From Cetobacterium_A somerae (GTDB lineage Bacteria; Fusobacteriota; Fusobacteriia; Fusobacteriales; Fusobacteriaceae): DNA of 64,000 nt. Within the stretch, counting starts at the first letter, position 1. Each line of letters starts with the position of its first letter. The notes under the pieces were generated by a model. The model had not been told where the DNA came from, ran no database searches, and worked only from the letters and a program-made list of their open reading frames with translations. The stretch lies in the NCBI RefSeq assembly GCF_044784365.2, contig NZ_CP173065.2. One strand, 5' to 3'. Position numbers and translations under genes: made by a program. This document shows, piece by piece, positions 45,434-53,935 of this stretch.

Positions 45434-47023
45434 ATGAGCAGAAAAAGAGAAATCAAAAATCATGTTGAACTTCTCCAAAAAGGAAATAGAGGTCTGTATG
45501 GACTCTCTCTTCTTGTAGGTGTTATTACTGGAGTTATCGTATCTATTTACAGATATGGTTTAGGAATTGCTGGTAATCTTAGAGAACACTATATTAGTAG
45601 GGAACTTCTTACAAATCCCTCTAAACTTCTTTTAATATGGGGAATTTTTATCGTTATAGGTCTTTTTGTAGATTATTTATCTAGAAAATTTCCTACAACA
45701 GGTGGAAGTGGTATTCCACAAGTTAAAGCTTTAATTTTAAGAAAACTAGATTATATCTTTTGGGTAAAAGAACTTTTAGTCAAATTCTTTGGTGGTTTAC
45801 TTGGTATTGGAGCTGGTTTATCTTTAGGTAGAGAGGGTCCTTCAGTACAATTAGGATCATATATTGGATATGGCTTTACTAAAATTTTTAAAAGAAATTA
45901 TACTGATGAAAAGTATCTTGTAACAGCTGGTTCAAGTGCTGGTTTAGCCGGAGCCTTTGGTGCACCATTAGCTGGAGTTATATTTAGCATGGAGGAGCTT
46001 CATCGTTTCTTTTCTTCTAAACTTATTATCTGCACATTCTTAGCTAGTATTTGCTCTAATTTCGTAGCTAGAAGAATTTTTGGAATGGATCCATCTTTTA
46101 ATTTAAATATTAAGTATCCTACAGATGTTAATCCGTATTTTCAATTTTTATTTTTTATAGTTTTTGGAATTGTCATTGCATTTTTTGGAAAGCTTTTTAC
46201 AGTTTCACTAATTAAAACACAAGATATTTTTAAAGGAATTAAACTTCCTAGAGCCGTAAAAATATCATCTGTTATGACATTATCGTTTATTATATGTTTT
46301 GTTATGCCTGATATAACAGGTGGTGGACATCACTTAGTTGAAGAGTTGCCTCATCTTAATCAAACAATACTATTTCTTTTATTAGTTTTTATTGTTAAGC
46401 TATTGTTTACAACAATATCATATGCAACGGGATTTCAAGGTGGTATATTCTTACCAATGCTTGTTTTAGGTGCTATTCTTGGAAAAATTTATGCACTTAC
46501 ACTTATAACAACTTTTAATCTTCATAGTGATTTTGTCATTCACTATATGATTTTAGGAATGGCTGGATTTTTTGTTGCCGTTGTTAGAGCTCCTATAACT
46601 GGAGTTATTCTAATTTTAGAAATGACTGGTAGCTTTGATCATCTTTTAGCGATTGCAACAGTTTCTATAGTAGCATACTATATTACAGATATTCTAAAAT
46701 TAGAGCCTATTTATGAAATTTTATACGAAAGAATGCCTAAGAAAAAAATTGAGGATGACTTCGAAGAAGATCGTCATGAGCATCATGAAAAGACACTAAT
46801 TTGTATTCCTGTTTCTGCAGAATCCGAATTCGATGAAAAATTAATAAGAGATGTTGCTTGGCCTAAAAATACTCTTGTTGTTGCCATCAGAAGAGGAGAA
46901 ACTGAGTATATTCCTAAAGGAAGTAGTAAAATTCTTGCTGGTGATGTTTTAGTTCTTTTACTTCCAGAAAAACAAGCTGATAAATTAAATGAAACTCTAT
47001 TCAAAATGGGAACATCTCACTAA
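45434..47023 (+). CDS. ClC-type chloride channel or Cl-/H+ antiporter with TrkA-C domain
   Basis: A 529-residue inner-membrane ClC protein. The three anion-selectivity stretches are present: GGSGIPQVK, GREGPSVQLG with the gating Glu, and GFQGGIFLPMLVLG. The gating Glu, together with bacterial origin, favours a Cl-/H+ exchanger; a fluoride exporter is less likely given the standard GREGP. A cytoplasmic TrkA-C domain occupies about residues 450-525, and an acidic/His-rich linker precedes it. It is divergent from dapF with its own short leader. Confidence 0.9.
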   Translation: MSRKREIKNHVELLQKGNRGLYGLSLLVGVITGVIVSIYRYGLGIAGNLREHYISRELLTNPSKLLLIWGIFIVIGLFVDYLSRKFPTTGGSGIPQVKALILRKLDYIFWVKELLVKFFGGLLGIGAGLSLGREGPSVQLGSYIGYGFTKIFKRNYTDEKYLVTAGSSAGLAGAFGAPLAGVIFSMEELHRFFSSKLIICTFLASICSNFVARRIFGMDPSFNLNIKYPTDVNPYFQFLFFIVFGIVIAFFGKLFTVSLIKTQDIFKGIKLPRAVKISSVMTLSFIICFVMPDITGGGHHLVEELPHLNQTILFLLLVFIVKLLFTTISYATGFQGGIFLPMLVLGAILGKIYALTLITTFNLHSDFVIHYMILGMAGFFVAVVRAPITGVILILEMTGSFDHLLAIATVSIVAYYITDILKLEPIYEILYERMPKKKIEDDFEEDRHEHHEKTLICIPVSAESEFDEKLIRDVAWPKNTLVVAIRRGETEYIPKGSSKILAGDVLVLLLPEKQADKLNETLFKMGTSH

Positions 47024-47039
47024 TTTTTTAAGGAAATTA

Positions 47040-47068
47040 TTGACATTTTTTTAAAATGATTATACTAT
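47040..47068 (+). promoter_or_regulatory. fabG promoter
   Basis: Perfect TTGACA (47040-47045) with TACTAT at 47063-47068 after 17 bases (or TATACT at 47061 after 15), ending about 35 bases before the fabG ATG. Confidence 0.7.
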
Positions 47069-47101
47069 TAAATGACACATGTATTTTATAGGAGGATCTA
47101 T

Positions 47102-47827
47102 ATGAATAGAATAGAAGGAAAAATTGCTTTAGTTACTGGAAGTGCTAGAGGAATTGGAAGAACTATAGTTGAGAAGTTAGCTTCTGAAGGTGCTGAATTA
47201 GTTATATCGTGTGATATGGGTGAAGCTACTTTTGAACAAACTAATGTTAGACATGAAATTTTAAATGTAACTGATAGAGATGCTATTAAAGAATTAGTTA
47301 AAAAAATAAAAGATGAATTTGGTAGAATCGATATTCTTGTTAACAATGCAGGTATTACTAAAGATGCACCATTTGTAAGAATGAGTGAAGATGCTTGGGA
47401 TGCTGTAATTAATGTTAATTTAAAAGGAGTTTTCAATATGACTCAAGCTGTTGCTCCTTTAATGACTAAAAATAAAAAAGGATCAATTGTTACTATCTCA
47501 TCTGTTGTAGGTTTATACGGAAACATTGGTCAAGCTAACTACGCTGCTACTAAAGGTGGAGTTATTGCAATGACTAAAACTTGGGCTAAAGAATTAGCTA
47601 GAAAAGGTGCTCAAGTTAGAGCTAACTGTGTTGCTCCTGGATTTATCTCTACTCCAATGACTGACGTTTTACCAGAAGATGTTATCAATGGAATGCTTGA
47701 GAGAACAGCTTTAGGAAAATTAGGAATGCCTGAAGATATTGCTAACACTGTATTATTTTTAGCAAGTGATGAATCTTCATACATTACTGGACAAACAATT
47801 GAAGTTAGTGGTGGATTAGCACTATAA
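47102..47827 (+). CDS. fabG: 3-oxoacyl-ACP reductase
   Basis: NADPH-dependent reduction of 3-oxoacyl-ACP in fatty acid synthesis; 241 residues. SDR motifs are TGSARGIGR, NNAG at about 82-85, the catalytic Ser in ISSVVGLYGN, YAATKGG (Tyr and Lys) and the C-terminal ITGQTIEVSGG typical of FabG. The start is the ATG at 47102, 6 bases after GGAGG; an upstream in-frame ATG at 47072 would overlap the promoter and ribosome site. It has regular, highly expressed-type codons, its own strong promoter and its own terminator, away from other fab genes. Confidence 0.92.
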   Translation: MNRIEGKIALVTGSARGIGRTIVEKLASEGAELVISCDMGEATFEQTNVRHEILNVTDRDAIKELVKKIKDEFGRIDILVNNAGITKDAPFVRMSEDAWDAVINVNLKGVFNMTQAVAPLMTKNKKGSIVTISSVVGLYGNIGQANYAATKGGVIAMTKTWAKELARKGAQVRANCVAPGFISTPMTDVLPEDVINGMLERTALGKLGMPEDIANTVLFLASDESSYITGQTIEVSGGLAL

Positions 47828-47842
47828 TTAAAACAAATTATT

Positions 47843-47872
47843 TAAAGGCAGGAAATTTATTTCTTGCCTTTA
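47843..47872 (+). terminator. Terminator after fabG
   Basis: A 13-bp stem (47843-47855 with 47860-47872), with one G-T pair and a 4-base loop, lies 15 bases after the fabG stop. It overlaps the leader of the next gene. Confidence 0.75.
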
Positions 47873-47890
47873 ATATTTTAGGAGGATTTT

Positions 47891-49156
47891 ATGAAAAACA
47901 AAATGCTAGTTTTTACATCTAGTATTTTAATATTTTTAATTATTCTTTTTTGGGGAAAAAATATATATTTTAAAAATATTATCACAAAACAGCTTTCAAC
48001 TTCTTTTAAGCAAGAAGTAACTATTAAAAAAGCTAATTTTAGTTTTTTTAATAACTCTTTTGAATTAAAAAATTTATCTTTAATTGAATATAACATTTCA
48101 ATTGAAAATGTTGAATGTAAAATGGATTTCAAAACATTTTTTAAATCTAAAAATAACTTTACTATTAGCAATTTAACTCTTAATGGAATTAGCTTTAATA
48201 ATAACTTGATATCTTCACCCCTTACTAACACAAATAATTCAAATGAAAAAACTACTGAATTTCTTAAAGAAATTGACGATAAAATTCAGTTTGATAAAAA
48301 TTTATCTAAATTTTTTAGCTCTAGTTTTAATAAAGATAATTTTTCAAAAACTCTATCTAATAATTTAATAAATTTTTTAATTCAAAATACTGATTATATT
48401 GATGTAATTATACAAAAAGAGATTAATATACAATTTAAAGAACAAATTAATAACTTTTCTAAAAAAACAAAGGATCTTTTATTAAAAATAAAAAATCACA
48501 ATAATTTAGAAAAAAATACAAATATTTTTATCGAAAATATATCTTTTTCTGGAAAAATATCAAAAATAGATTTTAATGGTTCTTTTAAAGATTTTAATAC
48601 TAATTTATCTAAAAATATATCTTTACCTTTGAATATATTCTTATCACATGAAAATGGAAGCGGTAAAGTTTATGGAGATATTAATACAAATACTTTAGTT
48701 GGTAATATCTACGTTAGTCTTTCTAATTTTAATGTTCATTCTTTTTATAAAGTAAATAACTATATTTCAAATGGCACTTTATCTAGTGAACAATTAATAT
48801 CTATTTCTGGAGAAACTCTTAAAATTGACGGAACAACTATTATTGATAATATTAAATTAAATAAAGACTTTATTTTAAACTCTCCTAAATTAGACGATAT
48901 TAAAAAAAATATTCTTGAAGAGCTTATAAAATTAACTGAAAATAACTATCATACTCTATCTATTACTAATCATTTTTCTAATAATACAGATATTGTTACA
49001 ATCAAAACTTCAATTCCAAATGAAGTTAAGAGAACTTTAATAAATAACCGAGAACTTTTTAGTGTTTTTTTAGAAAATCAATTAAAAAATAAATATGAAA
49101 ATAATCTTAAAGAAAAAAAGAATAGAATCAAAAATTTCTTTAAAAATATTTTCTAA
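47891..49156 (+). CDS. AsmA-like membrane-anchored periplasmic protein
   Basis: A 421-residue protein I can place only loosely. One N-terminal membrane segment (about 5-22) is followed by a stretch of alternating strands, with a TIKKANFSFFNNSFELKNLSL segment typical of the AsmA/TamB clan start. The centre is a charged helical region and the C-terminus is Lys/Asn-rich. Codon use is extremely A/T-rich. It lies between fabG and the SRP RNA gene, with GGAGG before the ATG. A role in envelope lipid or protein traffic would be a guess from the clan. Confidence 0.6.
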   Translation: MKNKMLVFTSSILIFLIILFWGKNIYFKNIITKQLSTSFKQEVTIKKANFSFFNNSFELKNLSLIEYNISIENVECKMDFKTFFKSKNNFTISNLTLNGISFNNNLISSPLTNTNNSNEKTTEFLKEIDDKIQFDKNLSKFFSSSFNKDNFSKTLSNNLINFLIQNTDYIDVIIQKEINIQFKEQINNFSKKTKDLLLKIKNHNNLEKNTNIFIENISFSGKISKIDFNGSFKDFNTNLSKNISLPLNIFLSHENGSGKVYGDINTNTLVGNIYVSLSNFNVHSFYKVNNYISNGTLSSEQLISISGETLKIDGTTIIDNIKLNKDFILNSPKLDDIKKNILEELIKLTENNYHTLSITNHFSNNTDIVTIKTSIPNEVKRTLINNRELFSVFLENQLKNKYENNLKEKKNRIKNFFKNIF

Positions 49157-49165
49157 TTTTTTTAC

Positions 49166-49194
49166 TTGTATTTTTATTTATTTAATGATATAAT
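49166..49194 (+). promoter_or_regulatory. Promoter of the SRP RNA gene
   Basis: TTGTAT (49166-49171), 17 bases, then TG-A-TATAAT (extended consensus -10 at 49189-49194), about 8 bases before the predicted RNA 5' end. Confidence 0.8.
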
Positions 49195-49201
49195 TACATA
49201 T

Positions 49202-49323
49202 GTCACAAGTGTGGTGGCAGGAGCCTTATGGCGTATTATTATCGAACCGTGTCAGGTCTGGAAGGAAGCAGCACTAAGGTATTTAATACGGGTATAAGAT
49301 TACTCCTGTTATCCCTTGTGGCA
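49202..49323 (+). ncRNA. ffs: Signal recognition particle RNA (small bacterial 4.5S type)
   Basis: The domain IV core is unmistakable: GTGTCAGGTCTGGAAGGAAG followed by CAGCACTAAGG (about 49249-49279), the Ffh-binding asymmetric and symmetric loops with the GGAA tetraloop. The flanking arms, 5' CACAAG...TGGCAGGAG and 3' CTCCTGTTATCCCTTGTGG, close into a long helix, giving about 120 bases. A T-run follows. Ends are estimates to within a few bases. It has a strong promoter immediately upstream. Confidence 0.95.
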
Positions 49324-49359
49324 TTTTTATTTTTTGGATATTTTATAATTAAACAAAAA

Positions 49360-49384
49360 AGGTTGAAGATATAATCTTCAACCT
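49360..49384 (-). terminator. Terminator after efp
   Basis: An 11-bp perfect stem (49360-49370 with 49374-49384) with a 3-base loop, then T-rich sequence on the minus strand, 8 bases after the efp stop. Confidence 0.85.
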
Positions 49385-49392
49385 AATTTTTA

Positions 49393-49956
49393 TTACTTTT
49401 TAATTCTCTCTACATATTCGTTAGATCTTGTATCAATCTTGATCCACTCATCTTGCTCAACGAATAAAGGTACTTGAATTTCGAATCCAGTATTTATTTT
49501 AGCTGGTTTCATTACTTTTCCAGAAGTATCTCCTCTTAATCCAGGCTCAGTATAAGTTACTTGTCTCTCAACGAAAGTTGGTAACTCAACAGCAACTGGA
49601 GTTGACTCGTAGTAAACTACCTCTAATTCCATTCCCTCTTCTAAATAGTTTAAAGCATCTCCTAAATCCTCATCTTTTAACTCGATTTGATCCCAAGTCT
49701 CAGGATTTGAGAATACATAGAAATCTCCATCATTATATGAGTAAACAGCTTTAACTTTATCAAGTCTGATATCGTCCATTTTATCGTCAGCTTTATATAT
49801 AGCGTCAGATATATTTCCGTTTAATAAGTTTTTCATTTTGTACTTCATTACAGCAGCGTTTCTTCCTGATTTGTTATACTCTGCTTTTAAAATTACGTAA
49901 GGATCGTTTCCAATCTTTACTGTACTTCCAGCTCTTAATTCTTGAGCAGTTTTCAT
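49393..49956 (-). CDS. efp: Elongation factor P, arginine-modified type
   Basis: Frees ribosomes stalled at consecutive prolines by binding near the E site. The 187 residues form three beta-barrel domains. The tip of the first-domain loop reads NKSGRNAAVMK, placing Arg32 where E. coli EF-P has the beta-lysylated Lys34. Arg32 is the residue rhamnosylated by EarP, and earP lies 11 bases upstream in the same operon. The C-terminal RSNEYVERIKK end is typical. Regular codons and a strong terminator indicate high expression. Confidence 0.96.
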   Translation of the reverse strand: MKTAQELRAGSTVKIGNDPYVILKAEYNKSGRNAAVMKYKMKNLLNGNISDAIYKADDKMDDIRLDKVKAVYSYNDGDFYVFSNPETWDQIELKDEDLGDALNYLEEGMELEVVYYESTPVAVELPTFVERQVTYTEPGLRGDTSGKVMKPAKINTGFEIQVPLFVEQDEWIKIDTRSNEYVERIKK

Positions 49957-49967
49957 AATTGAACCTC

Positions 49968-51131
49968 CTAATATTTTAAAATAAATTCATTTAATTTATC
50001 TATAAGATTACATTTTAATTCAATGTACTCTGAATAGCTTTGAGAAAGTTTTGAAATATTTTCAAACTCTTTAAAAAAATCATCAAATTTTTCATTTCCC
50101 AACTCCAATGAGTTACTATCTCTTAAATTATAATCTCTTAATAGCTTTGTGTGAATACCTAACTCTTTATTCAATCCTAAACTTTTTAAGGTTTCATCAT
50201 ATCTTTTTATAAAACCATCAATCTTATCCATATGAGCCATTTCCTCTTGTAAATATATATGCCATACAAAGGGTTTTCCCGTTAGTAAAGCTCTTACAAA
50301 CGAATCCTCTCCTCTAACAAAATTATAATCTGCTAAATTTATCAATTCTTCATATTCCTCTTGTTCTAAAAATGGCATAAATTTAATTAGAATATTTTTA
50401 TATTTATAAATTCCTTCACTTGAATAAGTGAAATTTAAATTTTCAATTATCTTATTTATACTCATTTGAGATTTTTCACCAAGTATTAACAAGCAATTTT
50501 CCTTACCATTTTCTAATAAGACATCTATTAATGGTAAAAAGTTTTTTTCATAACTAAATATCGTTCCTAAAAAGTAACTTTCATCTATTTCAGGTATATA
50601 TTTCTCTAAATAAAACTTTTTATTTTCTAAAACACTTTTTTTTCTATTTAAAAATAACTTATCTACTATTACTCCACCACTTTTTTCTGTAAACCCTGGC
50701 ATAAAGAAAAATTTCTTTAATTTTTCAGCTCCAAGAGGTGACTCCATAAGGTGTATCCCTTCTATCCAATCTTCCCCAGACAAATACTCCAGATTTATTA
50801 ATAGTGATGATTCTAGTTTAGCTTTTTCTAAATACGTCTCTAAAATGTTACATCCAAAGGCCTCTATTATAACATTTGCAGGAGAAAATGTACATATATT
50901 TTTAGCTAAATATTCGTTTGTCATATAAATAATTCCATCTATCTCTTGATAGTCTGTATCTTTTGCTTTTTTATTCATATTTACAAATTCATTTACTCTA
51001 TTTAAAATAACTCTTATTTTAACATTATCATTATAAAAAGTTTTTAACTCTTTTGCAAGTCTATATACTACTCCAATGTCTCCAAAATTATCGATAATTT
51101 CACAAAATATATCTAAACTTTTTATAATCAT
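49968..51131 (-). CDS. earP: EF-P arginine rhamnosyltransferase EarP
   Basis: Transfers rhamnose from dTDP-rhamnose to Arg32 of EF-P. The 387-residue GT-B-like protein shows the EarP N-terminal motif DIFCEIIDNFGDIG with the two key acidic residues D14 and D18, IIEAFGCN, NLEYLSGEDWIEGIH, FFFMPGFTEKSGG, and the nucleotide-sugar box FVRGEDSFVRALLTGKPFVW with the conserved Glu/Asp. All fit the EarP family, best known from beta- and gamma-proteobacteria. It overlaps the stop of the upstream oxidoreductase by one base (TAATG) and is followed by its substrate gene efp. dTDP-rhamnose genes are not in the window. Confidence 0.92.
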   Translation of the reverse strand: MIIKSLDIFCEIIDNFGDIGVVYRLAKELKTFYNDNVKIRVILNRVNEFVNMNKKAKDTDYQEIDGIIYMTNEYLAKNICTFSPANVIIEAFGCNILETYLEKAKLESSLLINLEYLSGEDWIEGIHLMESPLGAEKLKKFFFMPGFTEKSGGVIVDKLFLNRKKSVLENKKFYLEKYIPEIDESYFLGTIFSYEKNFLPLIDVLLENGKENCLLILGEKSQMSINKIIENLNFTYSSEGIYKYKNILIKFMPFLEQEEYEELINLADYNFVRGEDSFVRALLTGKPFVWHIYLQEEMAHMDKIDGFIKRYDETLKSLGLNKELGIHTKLLRDYNLRDSNSLELGNEKFDDFFKEFENISKLSQSYSEYIELKCNLIDKLNEFILKY

Positions 51132-52087
51132 TACTTCACCATTTTTCCTGTTCTTTTATAATACTCTTTTTTAGCAAACTCTACCCAATTAGGTCTTGCT
51201 ATCATTCCTCTACCTATTGCTACAAGATCTAACATTTCACTTTCTATCAACATACTTGCCTGTTCTTCACTTTTAATATTTCTTACACCTATTACAGGAA
51301 TATTAACATGCTTTTTTATTTCAACTCCTAAATAAACCACCCAATCAAATGGAAAATTTTTAGGAATATCTATTTTTACTTCTTGTTTTTTTTCTGGATT
51401 TGGAACACCTGAGGATACGTGTATTAGATCAATTCCTATAGCTTCTAAATATTTTGCTATTGCTATTCCATCTTCTAATTCAGGCTCATTTCCACCCATT
51501 CTATAACCCAATATAAAGTTATCATCAAATAAATTCTTTGTTCTTTCAACTAAAGTTTTTGTAAAATACATTCTTTTTTCAAAAGATCCTCCATATTTAT
51601 CATCTCTAATATTCCACAATCTAGAGTTTAATTGAGATATCAAGTATGTATGAGCTCCGTGTATTTCAACTCCATCGAACCCAGCTTTTTTGGCTCTTTT
51701 AAACGCTTCTACGAATTGGTCTAAAATTTTATCTAAAACTTCTTCTGGAACTCTTGCCACTTCATCTTTAAATCCTGCGTGATGAATTTGAATTAGCATT
51801 GGAACATCATATTTTTTACCAATATCTGCCACTTTTGACAATCCTTCAATAAAAGAATCATCCCATATTCCTATCTGATTATCCCTTAATTTTCCATCTT
51901 CTGCTACACAACTAGCTTCAACAATAATTAATCCTGTTCCACCTTCTGCTACATCTTTATACCACTCTAAAAGCTCCTCAGTTACATATCCATCTTTTCC
52001 TACCATTGAAAATCTAACTAGTGGTGGTAAAACAACTCTATTTTTTAACCTCTTATTTTTTATATCCAAAGGAGTAAATAAATTCAC
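51131..52087 (-). CDS. NADH:flavin oxidoreductase (Old Yellow Enzyme family)
   Basis: An FMN-dependent ene-reductase-like barrel of 318 residues. Visible are LFTPLDIKNKRLKNRVVLPPL at the N-terminus (about 20 residues), QIHHAGF, the GFDGVEIHGAHTYLISQL active-site region with the His-x2-Asn-like pair, RMGGNE and VAIGRGMIARP at the phosphate site. A longer frame extends upstream to 52210, but family alignment and a GAGAGG site point to the GTG at 52087. It heads the earP-efp operon; a functional tie to EF-P is not obvious. Its substrate is unknown. Confidence 0.85.
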   Translation of the reverse strand: MNLFTPLDIKNKRLKNRVVLPPLVRFSMVGKDGYVTEELLEWYKDVAEGGTGLIIVEASCVAEDGKLRDNQIGIWDDSFIEGLSKVADIGKKYDVPMLIQIHHAGFKDEVARVPEEVLDKILDQFVEAFKRAKKAGFDGVEIHGAHTYLISQLNSRLWNIRDDKYGGSFEKRMYFTKTLVERTKNLFDDNFILGYRMGGNEPELEDGIAIAKYLEAIGIDLIHVSSGVPNPEKKQEVKIDIPKNFPFDWVVYLGVEIKKHVNIPVIGVRNIKSEEQASMLIESEMLDLVAIGRGMIARPNWVEFAKKEYYKRTGKMVK

Positions 52088-52185
52088 TCTTTTTCCTCTC
52101 TTTCTTATACAAATTTTATAGAATATTCTAACATAATTTAAAAAAAAAGAAAATATATTATATTTCCTATTCTTAAAATTCATGA

Positions 52186-52191
52186 TATAAT
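52186..52191 (+). promoter_or_regulatory. Extended -10 of the ABC-F gene
   Basis: TGATATAAT (TG-extended consensus -10 at 52186-52191), about 60 bases before the ATG. The -35 position (52163-52168) is poor, as is common with extended -10 promoters. Confidence 0.6.
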
Positions 52192-52252
52192 ATTTAAGAT
52201 ATGTGTTCAAAATTTAAATTTATATTATAAATATTTAGGAGGAAGTTTTTAA

Positions 52253-53875
52253 ATGATAGCAACTAGTAATCTAAGTATGAGATTTTCTGGTAGAAAGCTT
52301 TTCGAGGATGTAAACGTTAAATTTACTCCTGGAAACTGTTATGGACTTATTGGAGCTAACGGTGCTGGAAAATCAACATTTGTAAAAATACTTTCAGGGG
52401 ATTTAGATCCTACTGAGGGAGAAGTAATCTTTGATAAAAATAAAAGAATGGCTGTTCTTAAACAGGATCACTTTGCTCACGAAGATGAGTCAGTTATAAA
52501 CGTTGTTTTAATGGGACATACAAAACTTTGGAAAATAATCGAAGAGAGAAATGAAATTTATGCTAAAAGTGAATTCTCTGATGAAGATGGTATGAGAGCT
52601 GCTGAACTTGAAGGAGAGTTTGCTGAATTAAATGGATGGGAAGCTGAAACGGAAGCTGAGATGCTTTTAACAGGTCTTGGAATAACAGCTGACCTACATT
52701 ATAAATTAATGAGAGAATTAAGCGAACCTGATAAAGTTAAAGTTTTACTAGCTCAAGCTTTATTTGGAAATCCTGATGTTCTATTACTTGACGAGCCTAC
52801 AAACGGACTTGATATTCAAGCTATAGCTTGGCTTGAGGAGTTCTTAATGAATTTAGAAGATACTACTGTTATTGTTGTATCTCACGATAGACACTTCTTA
52901 AACAAAGTTTGTACTCACATAGCTGATATCGACTATGGAAAAGTTAAGATGTATGTTGGAAACTACGACTTCTGGTACGAGTCTAACCAATTAATGCAAA
53001 CATTAATAAATAACAAGAATAAAAAATTAGATCAAAAAAGACAAGAACTTCAAGAGTTCATTGCTAGATTCAGTGCTAACGCATCTAAATCAAAACAAGC
53101 AACTTCTAGAAAGAAACAACTTGAGAAATTACAACTTGAGGATATGCAAATCTCTAATAGAAAATATCCATTTGTTGAATTCAAACCTGAAAGAGACGCT
53201 GGAAACAATCTTCTTAAAGTTGAAAACCTTACAAAAGTTATCGATGGAGTTAAGATTTTAGATAACGTATCATTTACAATAAATACAAATGATAAAGTTG
53301 TATTTATTTCTCAAAATGATATTGTTAAAACGACTTTATTCTCTATATTATCTGGTGAAATGGAAGCAGATAGCGGAACTTATACATGGGGAGTTACAAC
53401 TACTCAAGCATATATGCCTAAAGATAACTCTGCATTCTTTGAGAACTGTGATTTAGATTTAATTGATTGGTTAAGACAATATTCTCCTGATCAGCACGAT
53501 GCTTTTGTTAGAGGATTCCTAGGAAGAATGTTATTCTCTGGAGAAGAAGCTACTAAAAAGGCTAAAGTTCTTTCTGGAGGAGAAAAAGTTAGATGTATGT
53601 TATCAAGAATGATGCTTACTAATGCAAATGTTTTAATCTTTGATAACCCTACTGACCACTTAGACCTTGAGTCAATCACATCTCTTAACAAAGCTTTAAC
53701 TAATTTTAAAGGAACTATATTATTTGGAGCTCACGACCATGAGTTTATCCAAACTGTAGCTAACAGAATAATTGAAATAACTCCAAGTGGAATTGTTGAT
53801 AAGTTAATGGAATATGACGATTATATTGCTGACGAAGAGTTACAAGCTAAAATTAAAGATATGTACAATGTATAA
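52253..53875 (+). CDS. ABC-F family ATPase (YbiT/YkpA-like)
   Basis: A 540-residue soluble twin-ATPase of the ABC-F family, which acts on ribosomes rather than in transport. The first domain has Walker A GANGAGKS (34-41) and DEPTNGLD, but its signature is degenerate (LSEPDKVK). The linker (about 250-310) is a charged helical P-site tRNA-interaction motif region. The second domain has a proper LSGGEKVR signature but a broken Walker A (SQNDIVKTT, about 353-361), and its Walker B reads DNPTDHLD, with Asn465 instead of the catalytic Glu. The C-terminal ANRIIEITPSGIVDK segment matches the YkpA/YbiT subgroup. Codon use is of the well-expressed type. Resistance function is not indicated. Confidence 0.9.
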   Translation: MIATSNLSMRFSGRKLFEDVNVKFTPGNCYGLIGANGAGKSTFVKILSGDLDPTEGEVIFDKNKRMAVLKQDHFAHEDESVINVVLMGHTKLWKIIEERNEIYAKSEFSDEDGMRAAELEGEFAELNGWEAETEAEMLLTGLGITADLHYKLMRELSEPDKVKVLLAQALFGNPDVLLLDEPTNGLDIQAIAWLEEFLMNLEDTTVIVVSHDRHFLNKVCTHIADIDYGKVKMYVGNYDFWYESNQLMQTLINNKNKKLDQKRQELQEFIARFSANASKSKQATSRKKQLEKLQLEDMQISNRKYPFVEFKPERDAGNNLLKVENLTKVIDGVKILDNVSFTINTNDKVVFISQNDIVKTTLFSILSGEMEADSGTYTWGVTTTQAYMPKDNSAFFENCDLDLIDWLRQYSPDQHDAFVRGFLGRMLFSGEEATKKAKVLSGGEKVRCMLSRMMLTNANVLIFDNPTDHLDLESITSLNKALTNFKGTILFGAHDHEFIQTVANRIIEITPSGIVDKLMEYDDYIADEELQAKIKDMYNV

Positions 53876-53888
53876 TTAAATAAATATA

Positions 53889-53914
53889 AAAAGCAGAGGT
53901 CTTCCTCTGCTTTT
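53889..53914 (+). terminator. Terminator after the ABC-F gene
   Basis: An 11-bp perfect stem (53889-53899 with 53904-53914) with a 4-base TCTT loop, 13 bases after the stop, ends in T4ATTT. Confidence 0.87.
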
Positions 53915-53935
53915 ATTTCAATTAAGGGGGTTTTT

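Noticed and set aside
52119..52130. Perfect 12-bp palindrome TAGAATATTCTA upstream of the ene-reductase as an operator
   Set aside because: A short A/T palindrome is expected by chance in DNA this A/T-rich; no second copy or linked regulator was seen.
52088..52210. N-terminal extension of the ene-reductase to 52210
   Set aside because: The extra residues are A/T-rich, unlike the family, and the GTG at 52087 has a good ribosome site and starts exactly at the conserved domain.
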